A stretch of DNA of 34,940 nucleotides. Source: Paludibacteraceae bacterium (GTDB lineage: Bacteria; Bacteroidota; Bacteroidia; Bacteroidales; Paludibacteraceae). The notes beneath the pieces were generated by a model. The model did not search any database. It worked only from the letters and a program-made list of their open reading frames with translations, and was not told the DNA's origin. The stretch is from NCBI GenBank assembly GCA_905233925.1, contig CAJOFV010000006.1, positions 1 to 34,940 on the forward strand. Reading direction: 5' to 3'. Of this stretch, positions 21,413 through 30,650 are shown piece by piece (within the stretch, counting starts at the first letter, position 1; each line of letters opens with the position of its first letter). The translations under genes and the position numbers were made by a program.

Positions 21413-22387
21413 ATGACCGTTCTCTTTGCGCAAGGCATACATCGCATGGAAGACGACCGCGTCTTCTATCACCAGAAAACAACGCTCGAAAAACAAGGCG
21501 TAAGGGTGGAAATCCGCTCTTTCTTTGGCGATGATATGCCTTTCTGTAAGCATATCCGGCATATCCGGCGTGAAATAACTGCCTGCCAACCTGATATCGT
21601 TATCTGTGATACGCCCAAGACTGTTCTTGCGGCGTCCCGTACCGGAGCGCAGGTCATTTACGATGTTACGGAATGGTATCCCGGGCACGTAGCTCTCGGC
21701 AGGCGGAATGTTTTTACGCCCTTCAAGTGGTGCGTCATGGTATTACTCAACTGGCTCGCAGGCTGCCGGACGGACAGATTTATCTTTGGCGAGAAGGACA
21801 AGGGCAAACCGTTTAGGTTCTGTTTCCCGTGGAAGCGTTATGTTTATTTGCCCTATTATCCTTCCAAACGCTTCTTCCCACAATTCCAAATCAAGCCTGT
21901 CGGCCGGCAGTGCAATCTATTCTATGCGGGGCCGCAAACTGCAGGAAAAGGCTGGGAGCGGGTGCAGGAGACTCTTCGTCTGTGCCGCCAACAGCGCCCG
22001 GATATAGATTGGCAGCTCGTTGCAATACCCCCCGAGAAGTATTTGCCATTGCCGGACTTCTGCAGTTTGCTTGGCAATGTGCATTTCGCCCTTGACCTAC
22101 GCGATATAGATAAGGAGACGACACGTTGTTTGCCTATTAAATTGTTCTATTACATGGCGGCAGGTTGCGTGCCGGTCTATAGCGACCTGAAAGCCATTCG
22201 TCAAGGAGTACTGGAGATAGAGACCTGTGCAAAACTCGTCACATCCGCCCAACAGGCAGCGGAAGCCATAGTAGCCTTTCTCAACCCCGAAACGTACCGT
22301 ACGACTGCGGAAGCCGGACGGATGCTTTTTGAACAAAAATATAATTGGGAAATCATTGAAGACCGCCTGACCGCTATTGTTGCATAA
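21413..22387 (+). CDS. Glycosyltransferase (GT4-like)
   Basis: A 324-residue two-domain sugar transferase. The N-terminal part has a Rossmann-like start MTVLFAQGIHRM and IVICDTPKTVLAASRTGAQV. The C-terminal part has FYAGPQTAGKGWERVQETL and LPIKLFYYMAAGCVPVYSD, the GT4-type donor-site region where the conserved pattern is E/KxxxYMAAGxPVV. A Glu normally at the donor-site start is replaced by Lys in LPIKLFYYMAAG. It follows the acyltransferase without a gap and overlaps the 3' end of the convergent flippase by 14 bases. The sugar donor and acceptor are unknown; lipid-linked surface polysaccharide is likely from context. Confidence 0.75.
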   Translation: MTVLFAQGIHRMEDDRVFYHQKTTLEKQGVRVEIRSFFGDDMPFCKHIRHIRREITACQPDIVICDTPKTVLAASRTGAQVIYDVTEWYPGHVALGRRNVFTPFKWCVMVLLNWLAGCRTDRFIFGEKDKGKPFRFCFPWKRYVYLPYYPSKRFFPQFQIKPVGRQCNLFYAGPQTAGKGWERVQETLRLCRQQRPDIDWQLVAIPPEKYLPLPDFCSLLGNVHFALDLRDIDKETTRCLPIKLFYYMAAGCVPVYSDLKAIRQGVLEIETCAKLVTSAQQAAEAIVAFLNPETYRTTAEAGRMLFEQKYNWEIIEDRLTAIVA

Positions 22388-23636
22388 GCAGTTGCCGGTC
22401 GTATTTCTTCGCCAGAGAAAGTAACCACACGTATTGTGCCGCATTTACTGCGGCACTTGCTATGGCATAACCTCCTATTGCAAGGGCAAAATCATCTTGC
22501 CACAAACCGATTCCCAGACCGATTATCCGGCAAATACCTGACGTTATTTCAAACGCCAGTCCGATTTTCTGCTTGAAGAAAATATCTTTCAAGCACCCTA
22601 CGGGGGCAATAAGCAGCGCGACTGTCACCCACGGCAACATCCAGCGTATCAGTTCGCCCGACTCGCGCCACTGGGAACCTACCAGCCATTCGGTCAGCCA
22701 CGGCAATATAAAGTATAATCCCACAAAGCACGGTATGCAGACAGCTAATGTCAGTGGCAGCAATTTAGCTAACTTGTCATATATCGGCATTTTGTCATTT
22801 ACCCAACTTGAAATCCTCTGGAAAAACACCTGGTTCATAGACTTTGCGATCACGTTTATCGGCGTAAACGCTAACAGGAACGCCATTGCCCATAATCCCA
22901 CGTTGCCTTTTCCGAACAACGGGGTCAGCACAAATACCGGCAGTTGGTTGAATACGAAATTCGCCAATCCCTGCGGCAGAGAAAACTTGGGGAAATTCCT
23001 GTATTCTTTGGCGGCTGCGCGAACGTCGCTCCATATAATTTTCTCCCACTTGCTCCGCAAGGTCTTCCACGCCAGCGAGACCGATAATCCCAATGAACAC
23101 CACTGTGCCAGTACGGATGCCAAAGGGAGACCGATAGCTGTCTTTTCCGCTAAACCAAAACCGACCTTGCCGGCTGCCGAAAGTACGGATTGTGATATCT
23201 GATAACCCGAAACGCGTGTGTACTGACGGTGACGCAGATACCAGTAATTCAGTATATTCCATAAACCTGCGCTCAAGACATAAAACGGCAGCAGCCAATA
23301 GTATCCTTCTAATTCCGGCGTGCGGAACAGTCCGGCTATAGGCACGGCGAAAGGAATCGTTAAGGCAATAACTGTGGTAACTACCGCCAGTATCAATCCG
23401 CACAATATGGTCACACTGCTTGCTGTTTTTTCCTCTTTCGGTAGCATTATGGCGTATTGGTATTCCGAGGTACCTAAAAGTACAGCAACCCCACCGATGC
23501 TCATAAACAAACTCAGCACTCCGAAATCGTCCGGACTGTACAAACGACCAAGCAACGGATAAACCAATATTCCGATTGCCTGAGCGACAGCATTAGCGCT
23601 CAACAGTTTCGCACTATCACGCACAAATTTGTTCAT
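22374..23636 (-). CDS. Polysaccharide flippase (Wzx/MOP superfamily)
   Basis: Membrane protein of about 420 residues with 12-14 predicted helices, matching O-antigen/lipid-linked oligosaccharide flippases. The start is taken as MNKFVRDSAKLLSANAVAQAIG (ATG 23636), because this N-terminus is the family hallmark; the longer frame from 23675 begins inside the promoter. LLGRLYSPDDFGVLSLFMSIGGVA and VGLWAMAFLLAFTPINVIAKSMNQVFFQ are typical. It would flip undecaprenyl-linked glycan to the periplasm. It is convergent with the glycosyltransferase gene (14-bp overlap). On the minus strand TAATTTTG (23652 to 23645) lies directly ahead of the start as a -7 box. Confidence 0.88.
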   Translation of the reverse strand: MNKFVRDSAKLLSANAVAQAIGILVYPLLGRLYSPDDFGVLSLFMSIGGVAVLLGTSEYQYAIMLPKEEKTASSVTILCGLILAVVTTVIALTIPFAVPIAGLFRTPELEGYYWLLPFYVLSAGLWNILNYWYLRHRQYTRVSGYQISQSVLSAAGKVGFGLAEKTAIGLPLASVLAQWCSLGLSVSLAWKTLRSKWEKIIWSDVRAAAKEYRNFPKFSLPQGLANFVFNQLPVFVLTPLFGKGNVGLWAMAFLLAFTPINVIAKSMNQVFFQRISSWVNDKMPIYDKLAKLLPLTLAVCIPCFVGLYFILPWLTEWLVGSQWRESGELIRWMLPWVTVALLIAPVGCLKDIFFKQKIGLAFEITSGICRIIGLGIGLWQDDFALAIGGYAIASAAVNAAQYVWLLSLAKKYDRQLLMQQ

Positions 23637-23702
23637 TTTGACCGCAAAATTACTGCTTTTTTGCCAAAACTCCAATTATTCTGTTAATTTTTTGCCAAAA
23701 AA

Positions 23703-23734
23703 TTTGTCTGTTTCAAGAAAAAGCAGTAAATTTG
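23703..23734 (+). promoter_or_regulatory. Promoter of tonB-recG
   Basis: TTTG at 23703-23706, a 20-base spacer and TAAATTTG at 23727-23734 match the Bacteroidales consensus. The ATG of tonB lies 29 bases downstream. Confidence 0.85.
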
Positions 23735-23762
23735 CAGGCTGAAAATAATACCAACACACAAT

Positions 23763-24443
23763 ATGCAAGTAAAAAAGTCACAAAAAGCCAGTCTGGAGGA
23801 CAAGAAACTGACCTACGTTCTGTTAGGTTTTGTGTTCGTTCTCAGTTTATGCTATGTCGCGCTTGAGTGGACCGAGCAAGAGGTTACCAAGTACGAAGTT
23901 TCTGACATGGATTTCCAGTTCGAGGAGGAAATCGAGATCCAGCAAACCTCGCAGGATGTTACTCCTCCGCCTCCACCACCACCTGTACAGGAAGTGGAAG
24001 TCCTCAATGTGGTTGAAGACGATGTCGAGACAGAGACTATTGAAATCAACACCGAGGATGACAAGGATGTGGAAGTGATTATCCAAGCTCCTGTTGAGGT
24101 GAAGGAGGAAGAAGAGGACGAAGAAGTTGTCTTCGTGGTCGTAGAGAAGATGCCTGAGTTCCCGGGTGGTCAACAAGCGCTCTTCAAATACCTCTCCGAG
24201 AACGTTAAGTATCCGGTTATTGCGCAGGAGAACGGAATCCAAGGTCGTGTAATCTGCCAGTTCGTGGTGAACAAGGACGGTAAGATTGTAGATGTTGAGG
24301 TCGTTCGTTCCGGTGGTGACCCGTCGCTTGACAAAGAGGCAGTCCGCGTTATCAAATCCATGCCGCCATGGAAACCCGGTCAGCAACGTGGCAAACCCGT
24401 ACGTGTAAAATACACGGTGCCGGTTAACTTCCGTCTCCAATAA
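23763..24443 (+). CDS. tonB: Energy transducer TonB
   Basis: A 226-residue TonB-family protein that passes proton-motive-force energy from ExbB/ExbD to outer-membrane receptors. One N-terminal membrane anchor (about 16-36), a run of seven prolines (68-74), a very acidic periplasmic linker (75-128), then the TonB C-terminal domain (131-226) beginning MPEFPGGQQALFKYLSENVKYP and ending VKYTVPVNFRLQ, with the conserved GRVICQFVVNKDGKIVDVEVVRS. The PEFPGG start is a hallmark of Bacteroidota TonBs. The linker carries mainly Glu and Val, not the usual Pro-Lys repeats. The stop overlaps the recG ATG by one base (TAATG), so the two are coupled. Confidence 0.93.
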   Translation: MQVKKSQKASLEDKKLTYVLLGFVFVLSLCYVALEWTEQEVTKYEVSDMDFQFEEEIEIQQTSQDVTPPPPPPPVQEVEVLNVVEDDVETETIEINTEDDKDVEVIIQAPVEVKEEEEDEEVVFVVVEKMPEFPGGQQALFKYLSENVKYPVIAQENGIQGRVICQFVVNKDGKIVDVEVVRSGGDPSLDKEAVRVIKSMPPWKPGQQRGKPVRVKYTVPVNFRLQ

Positions 24444-26530
24444 TGGAATTAGCACACCTGAATATAGGTTATTGCAAGGGTGTCGGTACCAAACGTGCCG
24501 ACACTCTTCGTAAAGAGCTTCATGTCGAGACAGCCCTTGATATGTTGCGCGTATATCCTTATAAATATACAGACCGTAGCCGGTTCTACAAGATTCACGA
24601 AATTGAGGACGAGGATACGACGGTTCAAATAATCGGTGAAGTGACGGAGTGGCATACTATCGGAATCGGCAAAGGTCAGCGTCTCAGTGCTACGTTTACC
24701 GATGGAAACCACTCCATTGAACTGGTTTGGTTTCGTGGCGTACAGTATGTCAAATTGGAGAAGCATACGCCGTATCTGCTTTTCGGCAAGCCCTCACGTT
24801 TCAATCGTCAGTACAATTTCGTGCATCCCGAACTGACTCCGATGTCCAAGGTTACGCCCCAAATGACGCAGGGGTTAGAACCGGACTACAATACAACGGA
24901 CAAGATGAAGGCGTGCGGTCTTAACTCCAAAGGCGTGCGTACCATCATCGCCGGACTGATACCGCAACTCAAAGCCGGTATTCCCGAAACGCTTGGGCAG
25001 GATGTGCTCAACAAGTATCACCTTATGGGGCTTACCGAGGCGTTGCTGAATATTCACTTCCCGCCTGATACGCCGACCATGCAACGTGCCCGCGAACGGC
25101 TGAAGTTTGAAGAACTGTTCTTTATCCAACTTCAGATTCTCAAGAAAAAGAAACGCCATGAACTGAACAAAGGCTTCCCGATGCCGACAGTCGGTCGCCG
25201 TTTTAACCGTTTCTATCGCGAGTGCCTTCCCTTTGAACTGACCAACGCCCAGAAACGCGTCATTCGTGAGATACAGGGCGATATGAAGTCTGGCCGTCAG
25301 ATGAACCGTCTCCTGCAAGGGGATGTAGGGAGTGGCAAAACATTGGTCGCATTGCTGTGTGCTCTTCTCGCTGCCGATAACGGTTACCAGACTTGCATCA
25401 TGGCCCCGACAGAGATTCTTGCGAATCAGCACTTTCAAACTCTTTCGTCGCTGTTGCCGCCGGATATTGCCACTATTGCGCTGCTGACCGGCTCAACAAC
25501 CCGCAAACAACGCGAACCCTTGCACGAGGCGCTGCGCGACGGACGAATAAATATCCTCATCGGCACGCACGCACTCATAGAGGAAGATGTGCAGTTTGCC
25601 AATCTCGGACTGGTCATAATAGACGAACAGCACCGCTTCGGTGTAGCGCAGCGCGCCAAACTATGGAACAAAAACACCCAGCCGCCGCATATACTGGTGA
25701 TGACAGCTACGCCTATTCCGCGCACGCTTGCCATGACCGTTTACGGCGACCTGCAAGTGTCCGTGATAGATGAACTCCCGCCCGGGCGCAAACCGGTGCA
25801 CACCATTCATTATTCTATTCAGCGTAAGGTATCCGTTAACCAGTTTATAGCCAAACAAATCGAGCAGGGCAGACAGATTTATGTGGTCTTCCCACTCATC
25901 AAAGAAAATGAGAAACTGGATCTTCTTGATTTGCAGAACGGCTTCAATGAACTGTGTGAGACCTTCCCGCAATACCGTATTTCGATGGTCCACGGACAAA
26001 TGAAAGCCAAGGATAAGGACGAGCAGATGCAGCGTTTTGTATCTGGCCAGACGCAGATTCTTGTTGCTACCACCGTTATCGAAGTTGGCGTTAATGTGCC
26101 GAATGCCACTGTTATGGTTATTGAGAATGCCGAGCGTTTCGGGCTCTCCCAGCTCCACCAGTTACGCGGTCGAGTAGGGCGCGGTGCCGACCAGTCGTAT
26201 TGTATTCTTCTCACGAAAATGGAACTGACATCCGACACCCGCAAACGCATGGAGATAATGGTTGCTACTAATGATGGTTTCCGTATTGCTGAAGCTGACC
26301 TGCAACTACGTGGTCCCGGTGATATGGACGGCACTATCCAGTCCGGCACGCCGTTTGACCTCAAGATAGCCAATCTCTCTACCGATGGACAGATTCTTGA
26401 ATTGGCACGTAAAGCAGCGTCCGACATCCTCGATGCCGACCCTGAATTGTCTGATGAATTCAATCGGATTTATAAACGTCAACTTGACCTTTTGCGTCAG
26501 TCGCCCGAGAACTGGTCAGAAATATCCTGA
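24443..26530 (+). CDS. recG: ATP-dependent DNA helicase RecG
   Basis: A 695-residue, full-length RecG, which remodels stalled replication forks and branched DNA. The N-terminal wedge/OB part is at about 55-150. The helicase core has Walker A GDVGSGKT (293-300), DEQHRFG (394-400, DEQH box), TATPIPRTLA (421-430), VVFPLIKENEK, TTVIEVGVNVPNATVM and HQLRGRVGRGADQSYC (motif VI). The C-terminus keeps the RecG-specific FRIAEADLQLRGPGDMDGTIQSG. It is coupled to tonB through a TAATG overlap and ends directly against the stop of the leftward 46-residue peptide gene. Confidence 0.96.
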   Translation: MELAHLNIGYCKGVGTKRADTLRKELHVETALDMLRVYPYKYTDRSRFYKIHEIEDEDTTVQIIGEVTEWHTIGIGKGQRLSATFTDGNHSIELVWFRGVQYVKLEKHTPYLLFGKPSRFNRQYNFVHPELTPMSKVTPQMTQGLEPDYNTTDKMKACGLNSKGVRTIIAGLIPQLKAGIPETLGQDVLNKYHLMGLTEALLNIHFPPDTPTMQRARERLKFEELFFIQLQILKKKKRHELNKGFPMPTVGRRFNRFYRECLPFELTNAQKRVIREIQGDMKSGRQMNRLLQGDVGSGKTLVALLCALLAADNGYQTCIMAPTEILANQHFQTLSSLLPPDIATIALLTGSTTRKQREPLHEALRDGRINILIGTHALIEEDVQFANLGLVIIDEQHRFGVAQRAKLWNKNTQPPHILVMTATPIPRTLAMTVYGDLQVSVIDELPPGRKPVHTIHYSIQRKVSVNQFIAKQIEQGRQIYVVFPLIKENEKLDLLDLQNGFNELCETFPQYRISMVHGQMKAKDKDEQMQRFVSGQTQILVATTVIEVGVNVPNATVMVIENAERFGLSQLHQLRGRVGRGADQSYCILLTKMELTSDTRKRMEIMVATNDGFRIAEADLQLRGPGDMDGTIQSGTPFDLKIANLSTDGQILELARKAASDILDADPELSDEFNRIYKRQLDLLRQSPENWSEIS

Positions 26531-26671
26531 TTACCACCCGCCGGTTGGGTCATCTTCTCCGCCCCAAGTCAGCCCGAGATTGTTCTGAACCGTGAATCCG
26601 CTTTTGGCAACGGTTTCCATCAACGCTATCTCATAGTAACCGCAGCGTGGCTGTGTATATTCTTTCCTCAT
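26531..26671 (-). CDS. 46-residue peptide coupled to the BspA-like gene
   Basis: The start ATG (26671-26669) overlaps the TGA of the BspA-like gene as ATGA. The product begins MRKEYTQPRCGYYEIALMET and ends GLTWGGEDDPTGGW. Many short Bacteroidales proteins share this plan: M-K/R-K/R-x-Y-x-x-P, then a hydrophobic strand, then an alanine/serine hinge and a Gly-rich polar tail. Their function is not settled. No cleavage motif or known partner is visible. A longer in-frame start at 26770 would lie inside the BspA gene and is rejected. A role as a signal, a tag or a modified peptide is open. Confidence 0.6.
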   Translation of the reverse strand: MRKEYTQPRCGYYEIALMETVAKSGFTVQNNLGLTWGGEDDPTGGW

Positions 26672-27954
26672 AACCGTTCTCCCATTACTGAATATTTCAC
26701 ACCTTCGCGCTCGATTACTATCACGCCGTTTTCCAGCTTCTTCACGCAGCCGTTCTGTTGTTCTGTGCACGGCATACCGGTGGTCGTGCCGCCGAAACTC
26801 ATGCGCATGGAACTATGGGCAGCTTCCGGTACGCCGCTGATATCAAAGTATGCACGCAAACCGCCTAATGTACCGCCGGACGAGCAATACAGACTATTGC
26901 CCGCCACATATACCAAATCATTGCTTGCAGCAAGCACCGTCGGGTTGTATATGCCGATGAATTGCACGCCGCCGTACCAGACATCCTCTACACCTGTCTG
27001 CAAGGTAACATTCGCTACATTCAATTCACTGGCTGCGGCATCGACCTGTACCAGATACGGGACGCCTGCTTCAATGGCTGTTACCTTGCCAAACTGCAGT
27101 TCCAATTCGCTGGCAGAAACACTGGCATCGGTCAATGCTTCAATATCGCATGTTCCCAAGCTTGCGCTAATCTGCGCGGCATTCATATCGAACGGCAGAC
27201 ACAGCGTGTTCCATCCGCCGACTTTCAAATCCCGGCTTATATGCACATCAGCAACCAAACCGTTGTACTTTGCCAAGGTATCTATATTGTGCCCATTCTC
27301 ATCCAATTCCACAGGCATTACGACTACTTCTTTCATGGCCTTGAAATAATTCGCTGCCTCAAAACTTGTTTTTGCACTGGTGGACAATACTTTTACGGTA
27401 ATGTTCTCTTTTGTTACTCCTGTAAAAGCACTCGTTGCAATGGAAGAAGGCGCGGTTGCACTATAGGCAATAATCTGCGTTAATACACTACAATTCCCGA
27501 AGGCATCTGTTTTAATTTCCGTTATTCCGCCAGGTAAAGTAACTAACGCTAATTTGGTACAGCCGGAAAAAGTAGAAGAATTCAATACCATTAATCTGCT
27601 TTGGGGATGAATGTAAACCTTTTTTAATTTTGTGCACCCTTGAAATGCACCGCCACCTATTATAGAAATCGTTGGTGGAATGTTTACAGATGTAATATTG
27701 GTATATCCAGAGAATCCTTGAGCAGCTATTTTCGAGACTTGATATTCCGTTGCTTCATGCGTCACAGTACTCGGTATAACTATATCTCCTGTGGTTTCAC
27801 TTGTGCTTTTGCCTTGAACAGACACTTCTGCCGGATCCTCAGTCAAAACCGTATAAGACAAATTCCCGACAGTAAACGTTGTCGCTGCGGCAAAGCCGGT
27901 TATGCCCAATAACATTCCGGCTATTATTCCCAAAGTATAAATTCTGAATTTCAT
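26668..27954 (-). CDS. Secreted BspA-like leucine-rich repeat protein
   Basis: A 428-residue protein with signal peptide 1-23 (ending GFAAA). Residues 45-175 carry LRR_5/BspA-type repeats: IPSTVTHEATEYQVSKIAAQGF, VNIPPTISIIGGGAFQGCTKLKKVYI, LNSSTFSGCTKLALVTLPGGITEIKTDAFGNC. Residues 200-400 form a beta-rich segment typical of Bacteroidales secreted proteins (GGWNTLCLPFDMNAAQI). The end, CVKKLENGVIVIEREGVKYSVMGERL, is a short tail resembling the tail of the small secreted protein at 31964. Proteins of this group bind host or surface ligands. It is preceded by panB with only 14 bases between, and is translationally coupled to the 46-residue peptide. Confidence 0.85.
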   Translation of the reverse strand: MKFRIYTLGIIAGMLLGITGFAAATTFTVGNLSYTVLTEDPAEVSVQGKSTSETTGDIVIPSTVTHEATEYQVSKIAAQGFSGYTNITSVNIPPTISIIGGGAFQGCTKLKKVYIHPQSRLMVLNSSTFSGCTKLALVTLPGGITEIKTDAFGNCSVLTQIIAYSATAPSSIATSAFTGVTKENITVKVLSTSAKTSFEAANYFKAMKEVVVMPVELDENGHNIDTLAKYNGLVADVHISRDLKVGGWNTLCLPFDMNAAQISASLGTCDIEALTDASVSASELELQFGKVTAIEAGVPYLVQVDAAASELNVANVTLQTGVEDVWYGGVQFIGIYNPTVLAASNDLVYVAGNSLYCSSGGTLGGLRAYFDISGVPEAAHSSMRMSFGGTTTGMPCTEQQNGCVKKLENGVIVIEREGVKYSVMGERL

Positions 27955-27968
27955 TGTAAGTCCTTTTT

Positions 27969-28784
27969 TTAGTAGCTTTCTTCTGCGGAGGGGAAAGAAC
28001 TGTCTTTGACGGCTGCGATATAGTCCTCTACCGCCGCAGTTACTTCGTCTGCCAATTGAGCAAAATGGCGCAGGAACTTCGGTTTGAAACCGGTGTTAAG
28101 TCCTAACATGTCATGCAATACCAAAACCTGTCCGTCCGTCCCGTTTCCGGCACCGATACCTATCGTCGGGCACGTAACGGCAGCCGTCACTTTAGCTGCC
28201 AACGCAGCGGGAATCTTCTCCAGAACAATGCAGAAACAGCCCGCTTCGTCCAGCAACTTGGCGTCTGCAAGCAGTTTTTCCGCTTCTGCTTCTTCTTTTG
28301 CCCGCAAACCGTAGCCTCCGAACTGGTTTACCGACTGCGGCGTCAAACCCAGATGCCCGCAGACAGGGATACCTGCAGCAATCATATGACGTATAATCGG
28401 CAGTATATCCGCTCCGCCTTCCAGTTTCACTGCATCTGCGCCGGACTCTTTCATAATCCTTACGGCATTACGCACGGCGTCATCTTCGTTTATCTGATAA
28501 CTACCGAAGGGCATGTCACAAATCACTAACGCATGCTGCGCGGCACGCACCACGCCCTTTGTCAGGAAAATCATCTCGTCTACCGTAATGGGCAGCGTAT
28601 ATTGGTTTCCGCAGACAACGTTCGAGGCACTGTCGCCTACCAGAATCATGTCCACTCCTGCGGCATCTACCAATGATGCAAGCGTGAAATCATAGGAAGT
28701 GAGCATGGTCAATTTCTCACCGGTTTGCTTTGCTTGACGGACTTTTGCCGTCGTCATACGGCTTGATTGTGTATGTACTGACAT
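27969..28784 (-). CDS. panB: Ketopantoate hydroxymethyltransferase PanB
   Basis: 3-methyl-2-oxobutanoate hydroxymethyltransferase, the first committed step of pantothenate (coenzyme A) synthesis: it adds a hydroxymethyl group from 5,10-methylene-tetrahydrofolate to 2-oxoisovalerate. Full-length at 271 residues. Metal-binding Asp51 (VGDSASNVVCG) and Asp90 (ICDMPFGSYQ), the active-site loop HLGLTPQSVNQFGGYG (144-159), catalytic Glu189 in VLEKIPA and the GIGAGNGTDGQVLVLHDMLG block are all present. It begins two bases after the mltG stop, within the leftward CYTH-mltG-panB operon. Confidence 0.96.
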   Translation of the reverse strand: MSVHTQSSRMTTAKVRQAKQTGEKLTMLTSYDFTLASLVDAAGVDMILVGDSASNVVCGNQYTLPITVDEMIFLTKGVVRAAQHALVICDMPFGSYQINEDDAVRNAVRIMKESGADAVKLEGGADILPIIRHMIAAGIPVCGHLGLTPQSVNQFGGYGLRAKEEAEAEKLLADAKLLDEAGCFCIVLEKIPAALAAKVTAAVTCPTIGIGAGNGTDGQVLVLHDMLGLNTGFKPKFLRHFAQLADEVTAAVEDYIAAVKDSSFPSAEESY

Positions 28785-28786
28785 GG

Positions 28787-29836
28787 CTATTTTATTTTTC
28801 GTTCATTGAGTTCTTTCTGATATTGCTTGGCGGCAATGGCATGGTTCTTATAGTTGGAAGAGAACAGATGCGTGCCTGACCAGTCGGGATTGGCGCACAT
28901 GTAAAGGTAATCCGTTTCCGGCGCGTTCAAGACATCATCTATCGTCGTTCCGCGTGCCAACCGGATTGGTCCGGGCGGCAATCCTCGGTTCTGGTACGTG
29001 TTATAGGGCGAGTCAATCTTCAGATGGCGTTTAAGCACACGGCGCATTTTGAAGTCTCCTACCGCGAAAATCACTGTCGGACACGCCTGCAACGGCATCC
29101 CCAAACGCAGGCGGTTCAGGTAGAGAGATGCAATAATCGGGAACTCTTTCTGATTATGTGTTTCGGATTCTACGATTGAAGCCAATGTGGCTACTTCGGT
29201 CGGTTTGAGTCCCAGTGAATCGGCTTTGTGGCGGCGTGTCTCGTTCCAGAAACGTAGGTACTCTTTGTTCATCCGTTCGAATAGTTTGTCCGCTGTTGTC
29301 GTCCAATAAACTTCGTACGTATCCGGCAGGAACATACAAACAGCCGTTTCGCGGTTGAGCCCGTACTGCGCCATGTATTCGTTGCTGTCAAGGCGGCAGA
29401 TTATTTCCGTTGAGTCTAACAATAACTGCTTTGCCAGACGTGCCGCCAACTGCTCGCGCGTGCGTATCTGATTATTAAAGGTGATGCGTATGGGTGACTG
29501 TTGCCCCAGTTGCAGGCGCACGATGAAATGTTTGTCACCCATGCGCGGCGGGAATTTGTAGTAGCCGGGCTTGACGGAAGTGAAGTATAGTCGCCGGCTG
29601 TGCATCTTGAAGTCCAACTTGGCGGCAATCTTGTAATCCTCACGCACCAAAGTCATTACGCTGTCTATTGAAGCGTCGGGATAGATGTAATAGCCGTGGC
29701 TTTCGCCATCTATAGAAGATAGGTTGCATACTTCTGAACGGTAGTACTGCTCCACCGCAAACGTACCGCCTACCAATGCCAGCACCGCAACGGTAATACC
29801 TACACCCCATATAATATTTCTTTGTTTCTTTGTCAT
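28787..29836 (-). CDS. mltG: Endolytic murein transglycosylase MltG
   Basis: YceG/MltG-family enzyme that cuts nascent peptidoglycan strands at the inner membrane and so ends glycan synthesis. The start is taken as ATG 29836 (MTKKQRNIIWGVGI). One N-terminal membrane helix is at about 8-27. A LysM-like periplasmic part follows, then the catalytic domain with FLPDTYEVYWTT and LASIVESETHN; the catalytic Glu is Glu223 in VESE. The conserved C-terminal blocks PYNTYQNRGLPPGPI and the DYLYMCANPDWSGTHLFSSNYKNH region are intact. It is separated by 25 bases from the CYTH gene and precedes panB by two. Confidence 0.95.
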   Translation of the reverse strand: MTKKQRNIIWGVGITVAVLALVGGTFAVEQYYRSEVCNLSSIDGESHGYYIYPDASIDSVMTLVREDYKIAAKLDFKMHSRRLYFTSVKPGYYKFPPRMGDKHFIVRLQLGQQSPIRITFNNQIRTREQLAARLAKQLLLDSTEIICRLDSNEYMAQYGLNRETAVCMFLPDTYEVYWTTTADKLFERMNKEYLRFWNETRRHKADSLGLKPTEVATLASIVESETHNQKEFPIIASLYLNRLRLGMPLQACPTVIFAVGDFKMRRVLKRHLKIDSPYNTYQNRGLPPGPIRLARGTTIDDVLNAPETDYLYMCANPDWSGTHLFSSNYKNHAIAAKQYQKELNERKIK

Positions 29837-29861
29837 ACTTCTTGCTTTTTGCGGCTTCCCG

Positions 29862-30329
29862 TTACATGTTTGCATTGTAATATTCCGGCTGTCCGGTCAC
29901 TTCTTCGCCGATGAAGTCCGGCTTGCTGAATGTCTGGTTTTCGTTTTTCAACTCTATTTCCGCCAGCGTTCGTCCTTCCAACCGGCCGTGGAATTCGTCA
30001 ATCTCCCATGCCAGTTCATTATCCGCCGGCACAATCCAGCGCGTTTTTTCAATCCATCCGGGTAATGCCAGTTGCAGCAGTTCTTTTGCGTCAGCGACAT
30101 CAATCTCCTTTTCCCACTCGAAGCGCGCAAGACGTTGCCCTTCCAGTACACCGCCTTTGATGGTCAGGAACGCCTTGTTGTCGCGGATGCGCACGCGTAC
30201 GGTGCGGCCGTTCCCTTTGGCGAGATAGCCCTGCACAATATTGTAATGGCATGTTGCCAACGCTTTGTATGCTTCGGATGTCACGAGAAACTTCCGTTCG
30301 ATTTCGATATTTTGTTTTTTCTCCGCCAT
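29862..30329 (-). CDS. CYTH-domain (triphosphate tunnel) protein
   Basis: 155 residues starting MAEKKQNIEIERKFLV (ATG 30329), with the ExExK motif E9-I-E11-R-K13 that defines the CYTH/triphosphate tunnel metalloenzyme family. Basic and acidic residues on alternate strands (RTVRVRIRDNKAFLTIKGG, ARFEWEKEID, AWEIDEFHGRLEG, LAEIELKNE) build the phosphate-binding barrel. Bacterial members hydrolyse inorganic triphosphate or, in some lineages, form cAMP. This single-domain form without CHAD is more like the triphosphatase group. It is the first gene of the leftward operon. Confidence 0.9.
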   Translation of the reverse strand: MAEKKQNIEIERKFLVTSEAYKALATCHYNIVQGYLAKGNGRTVRVRIRDNKAFLTIKGGVLEGQRLARFEWEKEIDVADAKELLQLALPGWIEKTRWIVPADNELAWEIDEFHGRLEGRTLAEIELKNENQTFSKPDFIGEEVTGQPEYYNANM

Positions 30330-30355
30330 TTTTATGTCTTTGCGAAAAGCGGCGA

Positions 30356-30363
30356 CAAAAGTA
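30356..30363 (-). promoter_or_regulatory. -7 box of the CYTH-mltG-panB operon
   Basis: On the minus strand TACTTTTG (30363 to 30356) matches TAnnTTTG and lies 26 bases before the CYTH ATG. It should drive CYTH, mltG, panB, the BspA-like gene and the 46-residue peptide. Confidence 0.65.
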
Positions 30364-30432
30364 CTGCTTTTTTGCGGATTGTGCAACTTAAATGTGAAAA
30401 ATGTACTTTTTTTATAGAAAAATGCAGAAAAA

Positions 30433-30464
30433 TTTGTGGGAATAAAATATTTGTTGTACTTTTG
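30433..30464 (+). promoter_or_regulatory. Promoter of tRNA-Ser
   Basis: TTTG at 30433-30436, a 20-base spacer and TACTTTTG at 30457-30464 match the Bacteroidales consensus. The tRNA begins 70 bases downstream. Confidence 0.8.
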
Positions 30465-30534
30465 CAGCCGCTTTTGAAAAAAGAGCGTTTATTTCGGTTA
30501 AACACCAGAAATTATTACCGCGCTGTTGCGCGGG

Positions 30535-30621
<87 letters not shown>

Positions 30622-30650
30622 CAAGAAAGATTCGGAAAGACCGAAAAGAG

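Noticed and set aside
20393..21688. Long leftward open frame (431 codons) opposite the acyltransferase and glycosyltransferase
   Set aside because: It spans two recognisable rightward genes antisense, and its own sequence has no family pattern.
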